Source of the DNA: Prevotellaceae bacterium
Lineage (GTDB): Bacteria > Bacteroidota > Bacteroidia > Bacteroidales > UBA932
NCBI GenBank assembly: GCA_031257655.1
Contig: JAIROF010000115.1
Span: 1-5,445 of the forward strand
Direction: 5' to 3'
DNA length: 5,445 nt
The notes below the pieces were generated by a model. That model ran no database searches. It saw only the letters and a list, made by a program, of their open reading frames with translations, and was not told the origin of the DNA. The position numbers and the translations under genes are program-made. Below are positions 1-4,463 of the stretch, piece by piece. The first letter of the stretch is position 1, and every line of letters begins with the position of its first letter.

Positions 1-112
1 TAATGCTTCAACATTATTGTACTCCCGACATTATTTTACGACAGTAGTGTTTTGTGCTACGTTTTACACAAACAACTCTATGTGAGCAATATAATATTCA
101 TCAGGTCAGGAG

Positions 113-140
113 TTCTGAATTCTGAATTCTGAATTCTCAA
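113..140. repeat. Heptanucleotide tandem repeat TTCTGAA (x3 plus one variant)
   Basis: Three perfect TTCTGAA units (113-119, 120-126, 127-133) are followed by a fourth with one change, TTCTCAA (134-140). Overlapping units create successive GAATTC palindromes. The array is non-coding and lies upstream of the putative phosphate-responsive promoter. Such short arrays change length by slipped-strand replication. No effect on pstA can be read from the sequence. Confidence 0.9.
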
Positions 141-149
141 TTTTGCTGG

Positions 150-173
150 GGCTACGTGTAGCCGCCCGTTTTT
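150..173 (+). terminator. Weak terminator-like hairpin upstream of the pstA promoter
   Basis: GGCTAC (150-155) and GTAGCC (158-163) form a 6-bp palindrome, followed five bases later by TTTTT (169-173). The T run is detached from the stem, so this is a poor intrinsic terminator. It could close a gene lying to the left of the window or simply be a palindrome. The T run also belongs to the first TTTTTAAC direct repeat. Confidence 0.22.
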
Positions 174-209
174 AACCGTTTTGTAACAATCTCTTTTCGG
201 GTTTGTAAC
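169..209 (+). promoter_or_regulatory. Pho-box-like direct repeats upstream of pstA
   Basis: Three near-identical octamers lie in phase: TTTTTAAC (169-176), TTTGTAAC (180-187) and TTTGTAAC (202-209). Their starts are separated by 11 and 22 bp, so all lie on one face of the DNA helix. PhoB-family regulators in proteobacteria bind 7-bp half-sites of the CTGTCAT/CTGTAAC type at 11-bp spacing, and TTGTAAC differs from CTGTAAC at one base. The array ends ten bases before a -7-like TTTCTTTG, a suitable position for an activator. Regulation by a PhoB-like protein is inferred from spacing, similarity and the downstream phosphate-transport gene. Confidence 0.5.
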
Positions 210-219
210 CCTTTTTGCC

Positions 220-227
220 TTTCTTTG
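220..227 (+). promoter_or_regulatory. Candidate -7 element of the pstA promoter
   Basis: TTTCTTTG matches the Bacteroidota -7 consensus TAnnTTTG at five of its six fixed positions. No TTTG -33 element sits at the usual 19-21 bp. The Pho-box-like repeats occupy that region instead, as expected for an activator-dependent promoter. A start near 233-236 would give a leader of about 40 nt that opens with the 237-257 hairpin. The call rests mainly on this geometry. Confidence 0.35.
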
Positions 228-236
228 CGCCGTAAA

Positions 237-257
237 ACGCCCCGGCTAAGGGGCCGT
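237..257 (+). other. GC-rich hairpin in the pstA leader
   Basis: GCCCC (239-243) pairs with GGGGC (250-254) across the six-base loop GGCTAA. AC (237-238) and GT (256-257) extend the stem past a bulged C at 255. The hairpin ends 17 bases before the pstA ATG and no Shine-Dalgarno sequence lies between. It could affect translation or mRNA stability, but this is not shown. Confidence 0.4.
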
Positions 258-274
258 AAGCATCCCCTCTATCT

Positions 275-1129
275 ATGGACAAGAAAGTAAAGCAAAAGGT
301 AGCCTTCATCCTCTTTCGTATTTTGAGCTTGGTGGTGGTTGGTATTCTGTTTTGGATACTTGGTTTTATCGTTTACCGCGGCGTGAGCGCCATCAGCTGG
401 GAGTTTCTCACCGCAGCGCCGGCCAACGGCATGACCTCCGGCGGAATCTTCCCCGCCATAGTGGGCACGCTGTGCCTGATAGCGGGCAGCGTTATTGTCG
501 CCTTTCCCGTTGGGCTTATGTCCGGCATATACATCAACGAGTATGCGGGCAACGGCGTGGTTGTGCGGTTTATTCGCGTCATGACCAACAACCTTGGGGG
601 TATTCCGTCCATTATTTTTGGGCTGTTTGGCATGACGCTGTTTGTCAACACCTTTGGGTTTGGCGATTCCATCATTGCCGGCTCCCTTACCCTTGGGCTG
701 CTGATTTTGCCGCTGATTATCCGCACCACAGAGGAGGCGCTCAAGGCGATACCCCGCTCCTACCGCATCGGCAGCTTGGCGCTGGGCGCGAGCCGGCTGC
801 AAACCGTTGCGCGGGTTACGCTGCCCATGGCCTTTCCCAACATCATTACCGGCCTGATCCTGTCCATCGGCAGGGTTTCGGGCGAAACGGCGCCCATTTT
901 GTTTACCGTAGCGGCCTACTTTTTGCCCAAGCTTCCCCAGAGCATTTTTGACCAGGTGATGGCGCTTCCCTACCACCTGTACGTTATCGCCACCAGCGGC
1001 GTCGACGTTGAGGCATCGCGCCCCGTTGCCTACGGCACGGCGCTGGTGCTGGTCGCCATTGTGCTCCTGATGAATATGCTGACCGGCGTCTTGCGGCGCG
1101 GCTTTGGGCGCAAGACCAAAGCAGGCTGA
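275..1129 (+). CDS. pstA: Phosphate ABC transporter permease PstA
   Basis: The 284-residue product is one of the two membrane subunits (with PstC) of the high-affinity phosphate importer PstSCAB, in the inner membrane. Hydrophobic segments near residues 17-39, 62-82, 107-125, 132-150, 188-205 and 253-273 fit the six-helix fold. Family signatures include SGGIFPAIVGTL (55-66), NNLGGIPSIIFGLFG (105-119), the cytoplasmic coupling loop (about 164-184, containing LALGAS and ending VTLP), SGETAPILFT (202-211) and MALPYHLYV (229-237). Length is close to the usual 280-300. The ATG is fixed by an in-frame TAA at 257-259. There is no Shine-Dalgarno site, and a Pho-box-like array lies upstream. Oddly, pstC is not in the 274 bp to the left, and a strong terminator plus an unrelated gene follow where pstB would be expected. 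The coupling loop has Ile165 where many importers have the Glu of the EAA motif. Identification is secure. Confidence 0.96.
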   Translation: MDKKVKQKVAFILFRILSLVVVGILFWILGFIVYRGVSAISWEFLTAAPANGMTSGGIFPAIVGTLCLIAGSVIVAFPVGLMSGIYINEYAGNGVVVRFIRVMTNNLGGIPSIIFGLFGMTLFVNTFGFGDSIIAGSLTLGLLILPLIIRTTEEALKAIPRSYRIGSLALGASRLQTVARVTLPMAFPNIITGLILSIGRVSGETAPILFTVAAYFLPKLPQSIFDQVMALPYHLYVIATSGVDVEASRPVAYGTALVLVAIVLLMNMLTGVLRRGFGRKTKAG

Positions 1130-1163
1130 TGCGGCGGCCGAAAATTACGAAGTCATGCTATGC

Positions 1164-1192
1164 ACACCGCTGCCCGGGCGGTGTTTTTTTTT
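1164..1192 (+). terminator. Intrinsic terminator after pstA
   Basis: ACACCGC (1164-1170) pairs perfectly with GCGGTGT (1178-1184) across a seven-base loop, TGCCCGG, and the descending arm runs into nine consecutive T (1184-1192). It starts 35 bases after the pstA stop. It is the best terminator in the window and ends the pstA transcript before the next gene, so pstB and phoU cannot be efficiently co-transcribed from here. Confidence 0.85.
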
Positions 1193-1235
1193 GCGGTATG
1201 GGTGGCAAGATATCCCATATTCAAAATACTTTGCC

Positions 1236-1243
1236 TATATTTG
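1236..1243 (+). promoter_or_regulatory. Candidate -7 element for the yigZ-like gene
   Basis: TATATTTG is a perfect match to the Bacteroidota -7 consensus TAnnTTTG. It lies between the pstA terminator and the next start codon, implying a 5' leader of about 30 nt. No convincing TTTG occurs at the -33 position, so support is one-sided. A small hairpin (GGCT 1243-1246 with AGCC 1253-1256) overlaps the expected transcription start. Confidence 0.5.
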
Positions 1244-1280
1244 GCTGAAAATAGCCGTTGAATATTAGCAGCGCAGCCCC

Positions 1281-1892
1281 ATGATCGACACGTATAGCAC
1301 CATTTCCGCCCCCGCCGAAGGCTTGTACCGGGAGAAAGGGAGCCGGTTTCTTTCCTTTGCCTTTCCCGTTCAGAGCGAGGAGGAGGTGAAGCAGCGCATA
1401 GCGGCAGTCCGCCAGGAGCACCACAGCGCGCGGCACCACTGCTACGCCTACCGGCTGGGGAAGGAAGGGGCGCTGTTTCGCGCCACCGACGACGGCGAGC
1501 CAAGCGGCACGGGCGGCAAACCCATACTCGGGCAGCTCCTGTCGGCCAACCTGACCAACGTGCTGCTGGTGGTAACGCGGTACTTTGGCGGGACGCTGCT
1601 GGGAACGTCCGGGCTTATAGCCGCCTACCGGAGCGCCGCCGGCGCCGCCATTGCCGGAGCACAGGTGGTGCAGCGCACGTGGGATGTTGAGCTTACGGCA
1701 ACCTTCTCCTACGCAAACCTGAACGAGGTGATGAAGCTTGTGAAGGAAGAGCAGCTGCGCGTGCTCCGCCAGGACTTTCGCAGCGAGCAGTGCAGCATTT
1801 GCCTGAGCGTCCGCGAAAGCAAAGCGCAGCGCGTGAGGGAAAGGCTAAACGAGCTGGGGGATGCTCAGGCCTACAAACCGGGCGCAGAGTAA
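1281..1892 (+). CDS. yigZ: YigZ/IMPACT-family protein (UPF0029, with DUF1949-like C-terminus)
   Basis: The 203-residue cytosolic protein resembles bacterial YigZ and the N-terminal part of eukaryotic IMPACT. The N-terminal UPF0029 domain (about residues 15-125) carries KGSRF (19-23), AxxHxxxH around residues 46-53, the hallmark DDGEPSGTGGKPIL (70-83) and VTRYFGGTLLGTSGL (98-112). The C-terminal part (about 137-195) fits the small DUF1949 domain. Length is normal for the family. Eukaryotic IMPACT regulates translation via Gcn1; the bacterial role is not settled, and some members are annotated as proline dipeptidases on weak grounds. An in-frame TAG at 1266-1268 leaves ATG 1281 as the first usable start. 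No Shine-Dalgarno sequence is seen. The gene has its own candidate promoter and is separated from pstA by a terminator. The last codon and stop form the first unit of a GAGTAA microsatellite. Confidence 0.95.
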   Translation: MIDTYSTISAPAEGLYREKGSRFLSFAFPVQSEEEVKQRIAAVRQEHHSARHHCYAYRLGKEGALFRATDDGEPSGTGGKPILGQLLSANLTNVLLVVTRYFGGTLLGTSGLIAAYRSAAGAAIAGAQVVQRTWDVELTATFSYANLNEVMKLVKEEQLRVLRQDFRSEQCSICLSVRESKAQRVRERLNELGDAQAYKPGAE

Positions 1893-1916
1893 GAGTAAGA
1901 GTAAGAGTAAGAGTAA
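1887..1916. repeat. Hexanucleotide microsatellite (GAGTAA)5 containing the yigZ stop codon
   Basis: There are five perfect GAGTAA units from 1887 to 1916, then GAGA. The first unit is read as the final Glu codon plus the TAA stop. Every further unit repeats the same Glu-stop pair in frame, so gain or loss of whole units leaves the protein unchanged. The array therefore sits exactly at the end of the coding region. Confidence 0.95.
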
Positions 1917-1930
1917 GAGAAGGGAATCTC

Positions 1931-2051
1931 GCGGGACTGCCCGCGATGCCTGCTCTCTGCGCGCTTGCTCCGTATGCTAAAGCATACGGTTAATCAAGTG
2001 TCGTCCCTGCGGGACGGCCCGCGATGCCTGCTCTCTGCGCACTTGCTCCGT
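1931..2051. repeat. Duplicated 43-bp GC-rich module with hairpins
   Basis: The segment 1931-1973 recurs at 2009-2051 with two mismatches (1938 T versus 2016 G; 1963 G versus 2041 A), a period of 78 bp. Both copies contain GCCCGCGATGCCTGCTCTC. The first copy opens with a perfect hairpin: CGCGGG (1930-1935), ACTG loop, CCCGCG (1940-1945). The second opens with a different one: CGTCCC (2002-2007), TGC loop, GGGACG (2011-2016). None has a T tract, so they are not classic terminators. The module lies in the 3' flank of the YigZ-like gene. Short reading frames across it have no protein features. Confidence 0.85.
1970..1989. repeat. Perfect 9-bp palindrome between the duplicated modules
   Basis: CCGTATGCT (1970-1978) and AGCATACGG (1981-1989) are exact reverse complements around AA. 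The palindrome overlaps the end of the first 43-bp module and is absent from the second, where the sequence after CCGT diverges. No T tract follows. It may stabilise the 3' end of the upstream transcript or be a REP-like palindrome. Confidence 0.75.
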
Positions 2052-2087
2052 TAAATTTACTCCCAAATATCATCGATTTAATGAGGT

Positions 2088-2204
2088 AATGAGGTTGGAT
2101 GATGAATTGGTATCTCTCGGCTACTGAGGTTGTTTTTGGTTAAACCGAGCGCAGCGATCTCGCGAACACCAAAAGTAAGCGCGAGTGAGTAAATGAGGTT
2201 GAAA
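2088..2204 (+). repeat. Dispersed repeat family, unit 1 (forward)
   Basis: The order is AATGAGGTTG (2088-2097), a 22-base segment unique to this copy (2098-2119), then the conserved GCTACTGAGGTTGTTTT (2120-2136). A GC-rich core follows (2145-2192, starting CCGAGCGCAGCGA), which matches the core of the copy at the window's right end at 44 of 48 positions. The unit ends in AAATGAGGTT and abuts the reversed unit 2, so GTAAATGAGGTT (2189-2200) and AACCTCATTTAC (2203-2214) form a perfect 12-bp palindrome with a two-base loop. No coding potential is evident. A MITE or REP-like origin is possible but unproven. Confidence 0.8.
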
Positions 2205-2311
2205 CCTCATTTACACCTAATTTTTCTAACAAAACAACCTCAGTAGCAATGAGTTGGCCAACATCCATCCATCCATCCATCCATCCATCCATCCATCCAT
2301 CCATCCTCATT
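2203..2311 (-). repeat. Dispersed repeat family, unit 2 (reverse, core deleted)
   Basis: On the minus strand this reads: an AATGAGG block (revcomp of 2305-2311), a microsatellite-filled variable segment, GCTACTGAGGTTGTTTTG (revcomp of 2230-2247), TTAGAAAAATTAGGTG, then AAATGAGGTT. The GC-rich core seen in units 1 and 4 is missing. The segment between the two conserved blocks is 54 nt rather than 21-22 because it contains most of the CATC array. Confidence 0.75.
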
Positions 2312-2453
2312 ACCTTATTTTCCGTTTGCTCGTCTCCAATTTTCGACATCCGCCTGCAAATCTTCGTTAATAATAAGGTAATGAGGTTGTTGCGTGTTGT
2401 TGTTCGATCGGCTACTGAGGTTGTTTTGTTAGAAAAATTAGGTGTAAATAAGG
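2205..2453. repeat. Nested inverted repeat formed by units 2 and 3
   Basis: The outer arms 2205-2247 and 2411-2453 are reverse complements at 42 of 43 positions. The inner arms 2305-2319 and 2372-2386 (CCTCATTACCTTATT and its complement) match at all 15. Between outer and inner arms are the copy-specific segments, including the CATC array on one side, and 2320-2371 is unique sequence in the centre. Two copies of the same dispersed repeat thus lie back to back. The arrangement could extrude a cruciform or fold in RNA. Confidence 0.85.
2262..2305. repeat. Tetranucleotide microsatellite (CATC)11
   Basis: Eleven uninterrupted CATC units span 2262-2305. Reading frames through it give SIHP or MDGW repeats and are artefacts. 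The array lies inside the variable segment of dispersed-repeat unit 2. With 11 perfect copies it is a likely site of length variation between strains. Confidence 0.95.
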
Positions 2454-2466
2454 TTTTTCACCTCCC
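2380..2466 (+). repeat. Dispersed repeat family, unit 3 (forward, core deleted)
   Basis: AATGAGGTTG (2380-2389), a 21-base copy-specific segment (2390-2410), then GCTACTGAGGTTGTTTTG (2411-2428), TTAGAAAAATTAGGTG and AAATAAGGTTTTTC. Compared with the full-length copy at 5310-5443, the 48-bp GC-rich core is missing, with the junction at a GTAA shared by both edges. Similarity continues into the flanking CTCCCC. Confidence 0.8.
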
Positions 2467-2475
2467 CCCCGCTCG

Positions 2476-2537
2476 GCGTAGCCAATCTCCTACCATACCA
2501 CCGCCATACGGGAGAAATAGTAGGAGATTGGCTATGC
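2476..2537. repeat. Long inverted repeat (stem 18, loop 26)
   Basis: TAGCCAATCTCCTAC (2479-2493) is exactly complementary to GTAGGAGATTGGCTA (2520-2534). The pairing extends outward by a G-T wobble and two more pairs (GCG 2476-2478 with TGC 2535-2537). No T tract follows on either strand, which argues against a simple terminator. No gene is recognisable around it. Confidence 0.85.
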
Positions 2538-2649
2538 AATCTTTTCATAGCACCTCAAAAAAAGAATTAGCCTCATTTTCGATACCCGTTCATGAATCCT
2601 CATTAATAAGATATACTCCGCTCGGTCGAAAGCTGCGATTTGTTTTTTT
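2538..2649. other. AT-rich non-coding stretch between inverted repeats
   Basis: Nothing recognisable is seen here. Reading frames crossing this stretch run into the adjacent repeats and show no protein signature. It contains CTCATT-like fragments that echo the dispersed repeat but are too short to assign. Confidence 0.5.
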
Positions 2650-2770
2650 AGCGCACAGATGGCGCAGATTTTTATGGTTTGCGCAGATTTTAGCCCTTTG
2701 GCTGCGCCGAGCTCCGCTCCGCTCCGGTTCTTCGCGTACATCATAAAAAATCTGCGCCATCTGCTGCGCT
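2650..2770. repeat. Imperfect inverted repeat around a pentamer array
   Basis: The arm 2650-2676 (AGCGCACAGATGGCGCAG followed by ATTTTTATG) is the reverse complement of 2742-2770 apart from two single-base gaps. A further partial copy, GCGCAGATTTTA, lies at 2681-2692. The interior holds (GCTCC)3 at 2711-2725. The region is downstream of pepT and has no credible gene. Confidence 0.8.
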
Positions 2771-2780
2771 ATTTTTACGC

Positions 2781-2810
2781 AAAGCTATGCCGAGCGCAGC
2801 GTAGCTTTTT
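2781..2810 (-). terminator. Probable pepT terminator, possibly bidirectional
   Basis: AAAGCTATGC (2781-2790) pairs with GCGTAGCTTT (2799-2808), ten pairs including one wobble, across an eight-base loop. On the minus strand the hairpin begins about 14 bases after the pepT stop and its descending arm ends in TTT. On the plus strand the stem runs into five T (2806-2810), so that direction is at least as strong and would stop transcription entering pepT antisense. Confidence 0.6.
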
Positions 2811-2822
2811 CGCCCCACCGAT

Positions 2823-4061
2823 TTATGCCCCTACCGATTTTTCAAAAATCGCGATGATGTTGAGGATCACCTCCACCGCTTTTTCCATGGACTGTAGCGG
2901 AATAAATTCGTATTTTCCGTGAAAGTTATGTCCTCCGGTAAAGATGTTGGGGCAAGGGAGGTTCATGTACGATAGCCGGCAGCCGTCTGTTCCGCCGCGA
3001 ATAGGCTGCACGAGCGGCGTTACGCCGGCCTGCTTCATGGCGCGCATCGCCACCTCCACGATGTGGAAGTGCGGCTCCACCTGCTTGCGCATGTTGTAGT
3101 ACTGGTCTTTCAGCTCCACGCTCACGGTACCTGCGCCGTACTTGGCGTTGATGGTGCGGGCGCACGTCCGGATAAGCTCTTTGCGGCGCTCAAACTTTTC
3201 GAGGTCGTGGTCGCGGACGAGGTACTGCATGACGGCATTTTCCACCTCTCCGGCCACGTGCACGAGGTGAAAGAAGCCCTCGTAGCCCTCCGTGCTTTCG
3301 GGGCGTTCGCTGGGGGGCAGCAGGGCGTTGAGCTCGGCGGCCACCTGCAGGGCGTTTGCCATCTTGTTTTTGGCGTAGCCCGGATGGATATTTTTGCCCT
3401 GTATGCGGATTACGGCGGAGGCGGCGTTAAAGTTTTCGTACTCCAGCTCCCCTATTTTTCCGCCGTCGACCGTGTAGGCGTACTTAGCGCCAAACCTTTG
3501 CACGTCAAAGTGCTCTACGCCGCGCCCTATTTCCTCGTCGGGGGTAAAGCCGATGCAGACGTCGCCGTGCCTAAATTCGGGGTGCGATGTGATGTACTCC
3601 GCAGCGCACATAATTTCGGCGATGCCCGCCTTATCGTCGGCGCCAAGCAGCGTGGTGCCGTCGGTGGTAACGATGGTTTGCCCAGCGTACTCGCGCAGCT
3701 CGGGGAAGTCGTCCGGCGAAAGCACGATACCCTTTTCCTTATTCAGCACGATATCCCTGCCGTCGTACTGCGCCACCACTTGGGGCTGCACGTTGCGCCC
3801 CGGCATGTCCGGGGAGGTATCCACGTGGGCAATAAACCCTATTGCCGGCGCTGCGGCTGCGGTATTTGCGCCGATGTGCGCCATCACGTAGCCGTGCTCG
3901 TCCATGTACACCTCGGGGATGCCCATTGCGCGCAGCTCGTCTGCCAGCAGCGAAAGCAGCTGCCGCTGCCTGGCGCTGCTCGGTGCCGTTGGCGAATTTT
4001 CGTCCGATTGCGTGTCGATGGCCACGTAGCGGAGGAATTTTTGAAGAATTGCTTCTGCCAT
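2823..4061 (-). CDS. pepT: Peptidase T (tripeptide aminopeptidase)
   Basis: PepT is a cytosolic di-zinc exopeptidase of the M20 family that removes the N-terminal residue from tripeptides. The product is 412 residues, against 408 in Escherichia coli. Metal and catalytic residues are present in order: His79 and Asp81 in HVDTSPD, Asp142 in GADDKAG (140-146), Glu176 and Glu177 in DEEIGRG (175-181), Asp199 in TVDGG, and His378 in GGHNFHG (376-382). IRGGTDGCRLS (354-364) is the conserved segment next to the active site. The dimerisation (lid) domain lies between about residues 207 and 320. An in-frame TAA at 4083-4085 precedes the ATG, and the A-rich, Shine-Dalgarno-free context is usual for this phylum. 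The gene is transcribed alone and divergently from the CAP-domain gene, with a probable terminator just past its stop. No defect is visible. Confidence 0.98.
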   Translation of the reverse strand: MAEAILQKFLRYVAIDTQSDENSPTAPSSARQRQLLSLLADELRAMGIPEVYMDEHGYVMAHIGANTAAAAPAIGFIAHVDTSPDMPGRNVQPQVVAQYDGRDIVLNKEKGIVLSPDDFPELREYAGQTIVTTDGTTLLGADDKAGIAEIMCAAEYITSHPEFRHGDVCIGFTPDEEIGRGVEHFDVQRFGAKYAYTVDGGKIGELEYENFNAASAVIRIQGKNIHPGYAKNKMANALQVAAELNALLPPSERPESTEGYEGFFHLVHVAGEVENAVMQYLVRDHDLEKFERRKELIRTCARTINAKYGAGTVSVELKDQYYNMRKQVEPHFHIVEVAMRAMKQAGVTPLVQPIRGGTDGCRLSYMNLPCPNIFTGGHNFHGKYEFIPLQSMEKAVEVILNIIAIFEKSVGA

Positions 4062-4233
4062 TTTTTTACGTTGTGTTTGTTTTTAAGCTCCTGCTGCCCG
4101 ACTTGGCCGCGCACCGGTAAAAAAGCGGGCTGCGCGCTCCTTCTCCCTCCGCCGCGTAAGCGCCGCATCGTAAGTGGGGGTGGCTATAGTCATCGTGAGA
4201 CAGGTGAACAGCTTGGCGTTGAAAATTTCTTCG

Positions 4234-4241
4234 CAAAGATA
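4234..4241 (-). promoter_or_regulatory. Candidate -7 element for pepT
   Basis: On the minus strand these bases read TATCTTTG, a full match to TAnnTTTG. An A/T-rich stretch (T8 at 4243-4250 on the plus strand) lies directly upstream. No clear TTTG is found at the -33 position. Transcription would start near 4228, giving a leader of about 165 nt. Confidence 0.45.
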
Positions 4242-4291
4242 ATTTTTTTTCCTAACCTGTGCCATGCTATACTTTCATAGGCTAATTTTTT

Positions 4292-4325
4292 TTTGGGTAG
4301 CGCTTCAAATTTATTTGTACCTTTA
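4292..4325 (+). promoter_or_regulatory. Candidate promoter for the CAP-domain gene
   Basis: TTTG (4292-4295) could be the -33 element and TACCTTTA (4318-4325) the -7 element, which differs from TAnnTTTG only at its last base. The spacer is 22 bp, slightly long against the usual 19-21. The start would fall near 4331, about 130 nt before the ATG. Confidence 0.4.
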
Positions 4326-4351
4326 TGCGGCATAGCTTGCGGTAGTCGGAC

Positions 4352-4423
4352 GAAGGAGGTTTTGGCATTTTCGGCAAGCTCTTCCTCCGGCAGCCGCCGG
4401 TTGCAGGCGGTTGTTTTCGGCTG
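4352..4423 (+). other. Structured leader with an orphan Shine-Dalgarno sequence
   Basis: AAGGAGGT (4353-4360) is a near-ideal anti-16S match, unlike anything in front of the four genes here, yet no ATG or GTG follows at a normal distance. GGAGG can pair with CCTCC (4384-4388). Downstream, CCGGC/GCCGG (4387-4391, 4396-4400), CCGCC/GGCGG (4394-4398, 4406-4410) and CAGCCG/CGGCTG (4391-4396, 4418-4423) overlap and exclude one another. Whether this is regulatory or just GC-rich sequence cannot be decided from one copy. Confidence 0.3.
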
Positions 4424-4463
4424 CGGGGGGATGGGTAGCGGAGCATTCTACAAGTGACATGTT

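Larger units (their letters stand above)
4062..4463. other. Divergent intergenic region between pepT and the CAP-domain gene
   Basis: This 402-bp gap contains no gene with recognisable features. It holds candidate promoters pointing each way (described separately) and two long leaders. The pepT leader would be about 165 nt and includes a hairpin of CGCGCA (4108-4113) with TGCGCG (4131-4136). The CAP-gene leader, about 130 nt, contains an orphan AAGGAGGT and overlapping GC-rich hairpins. Confidence 0.6.

Noticed and set aside
4..141. Open plus-strand frame at the left edge as the end of an upstream gene
   Set aside because: It is preceded by TAA at 1-3, runs through the heptamer array and has no protein-like composition. 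It is not a credible gene end.
269..976. A 235-codon minus-strand frame opposite pstA
   Set aside because: It is antisense to a clearly recognised gene, rich in Gly, Asn, Gln, His and Lys with no domain or hydrophobic pattern, and is explained by the codon bias of pstA.
1153..1503. A 116-codon minus-strand frame across the pstA terminator and the start of the YigZ-like gene
   Set aside because: It overlaps the terminator and a recognised gene in antisense, and its Arg/Ala/Pro-rich composition is typical of a shadow frame.
2088..2466. CRISPR-like reading of repeats separated by unique 21-22 nt segments
   Set aside because: Units are in both orientations, are not in a regular tandem array, their two flanking blocks are not identical repeats, and no cas gene is present.
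2464..2470. Homopolymer C7 as a phase-variation tract
   Set aside because: It is short, lies in non-coding sequence and is not placed between a promoter and a start codon.
2249..2746. A 165-codon plus-strand frame starting with SIHP repeats
   Set aside because: It is translated from the CATC microsatellite and the dispersed and inverted repeats, has no protein signature, and crosses several repeat boundaries.
4083..4265. A 60-codon minus-strand frame upstream of pepT
   Set aside because: Its ATG lies upstream of the likely pepT -7 box (4234-4241), so the main transcript would not include it, and the sequence has no family signature.
3063..4280. A 405-codon plus-strand frame overlapping pepT in antisense
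   Set aside because: PepT has all its catalytic motifs on the other strand. This frame is a shadow of high-GC codons, with Val/His/Gly-rich runs and no recognisable family.
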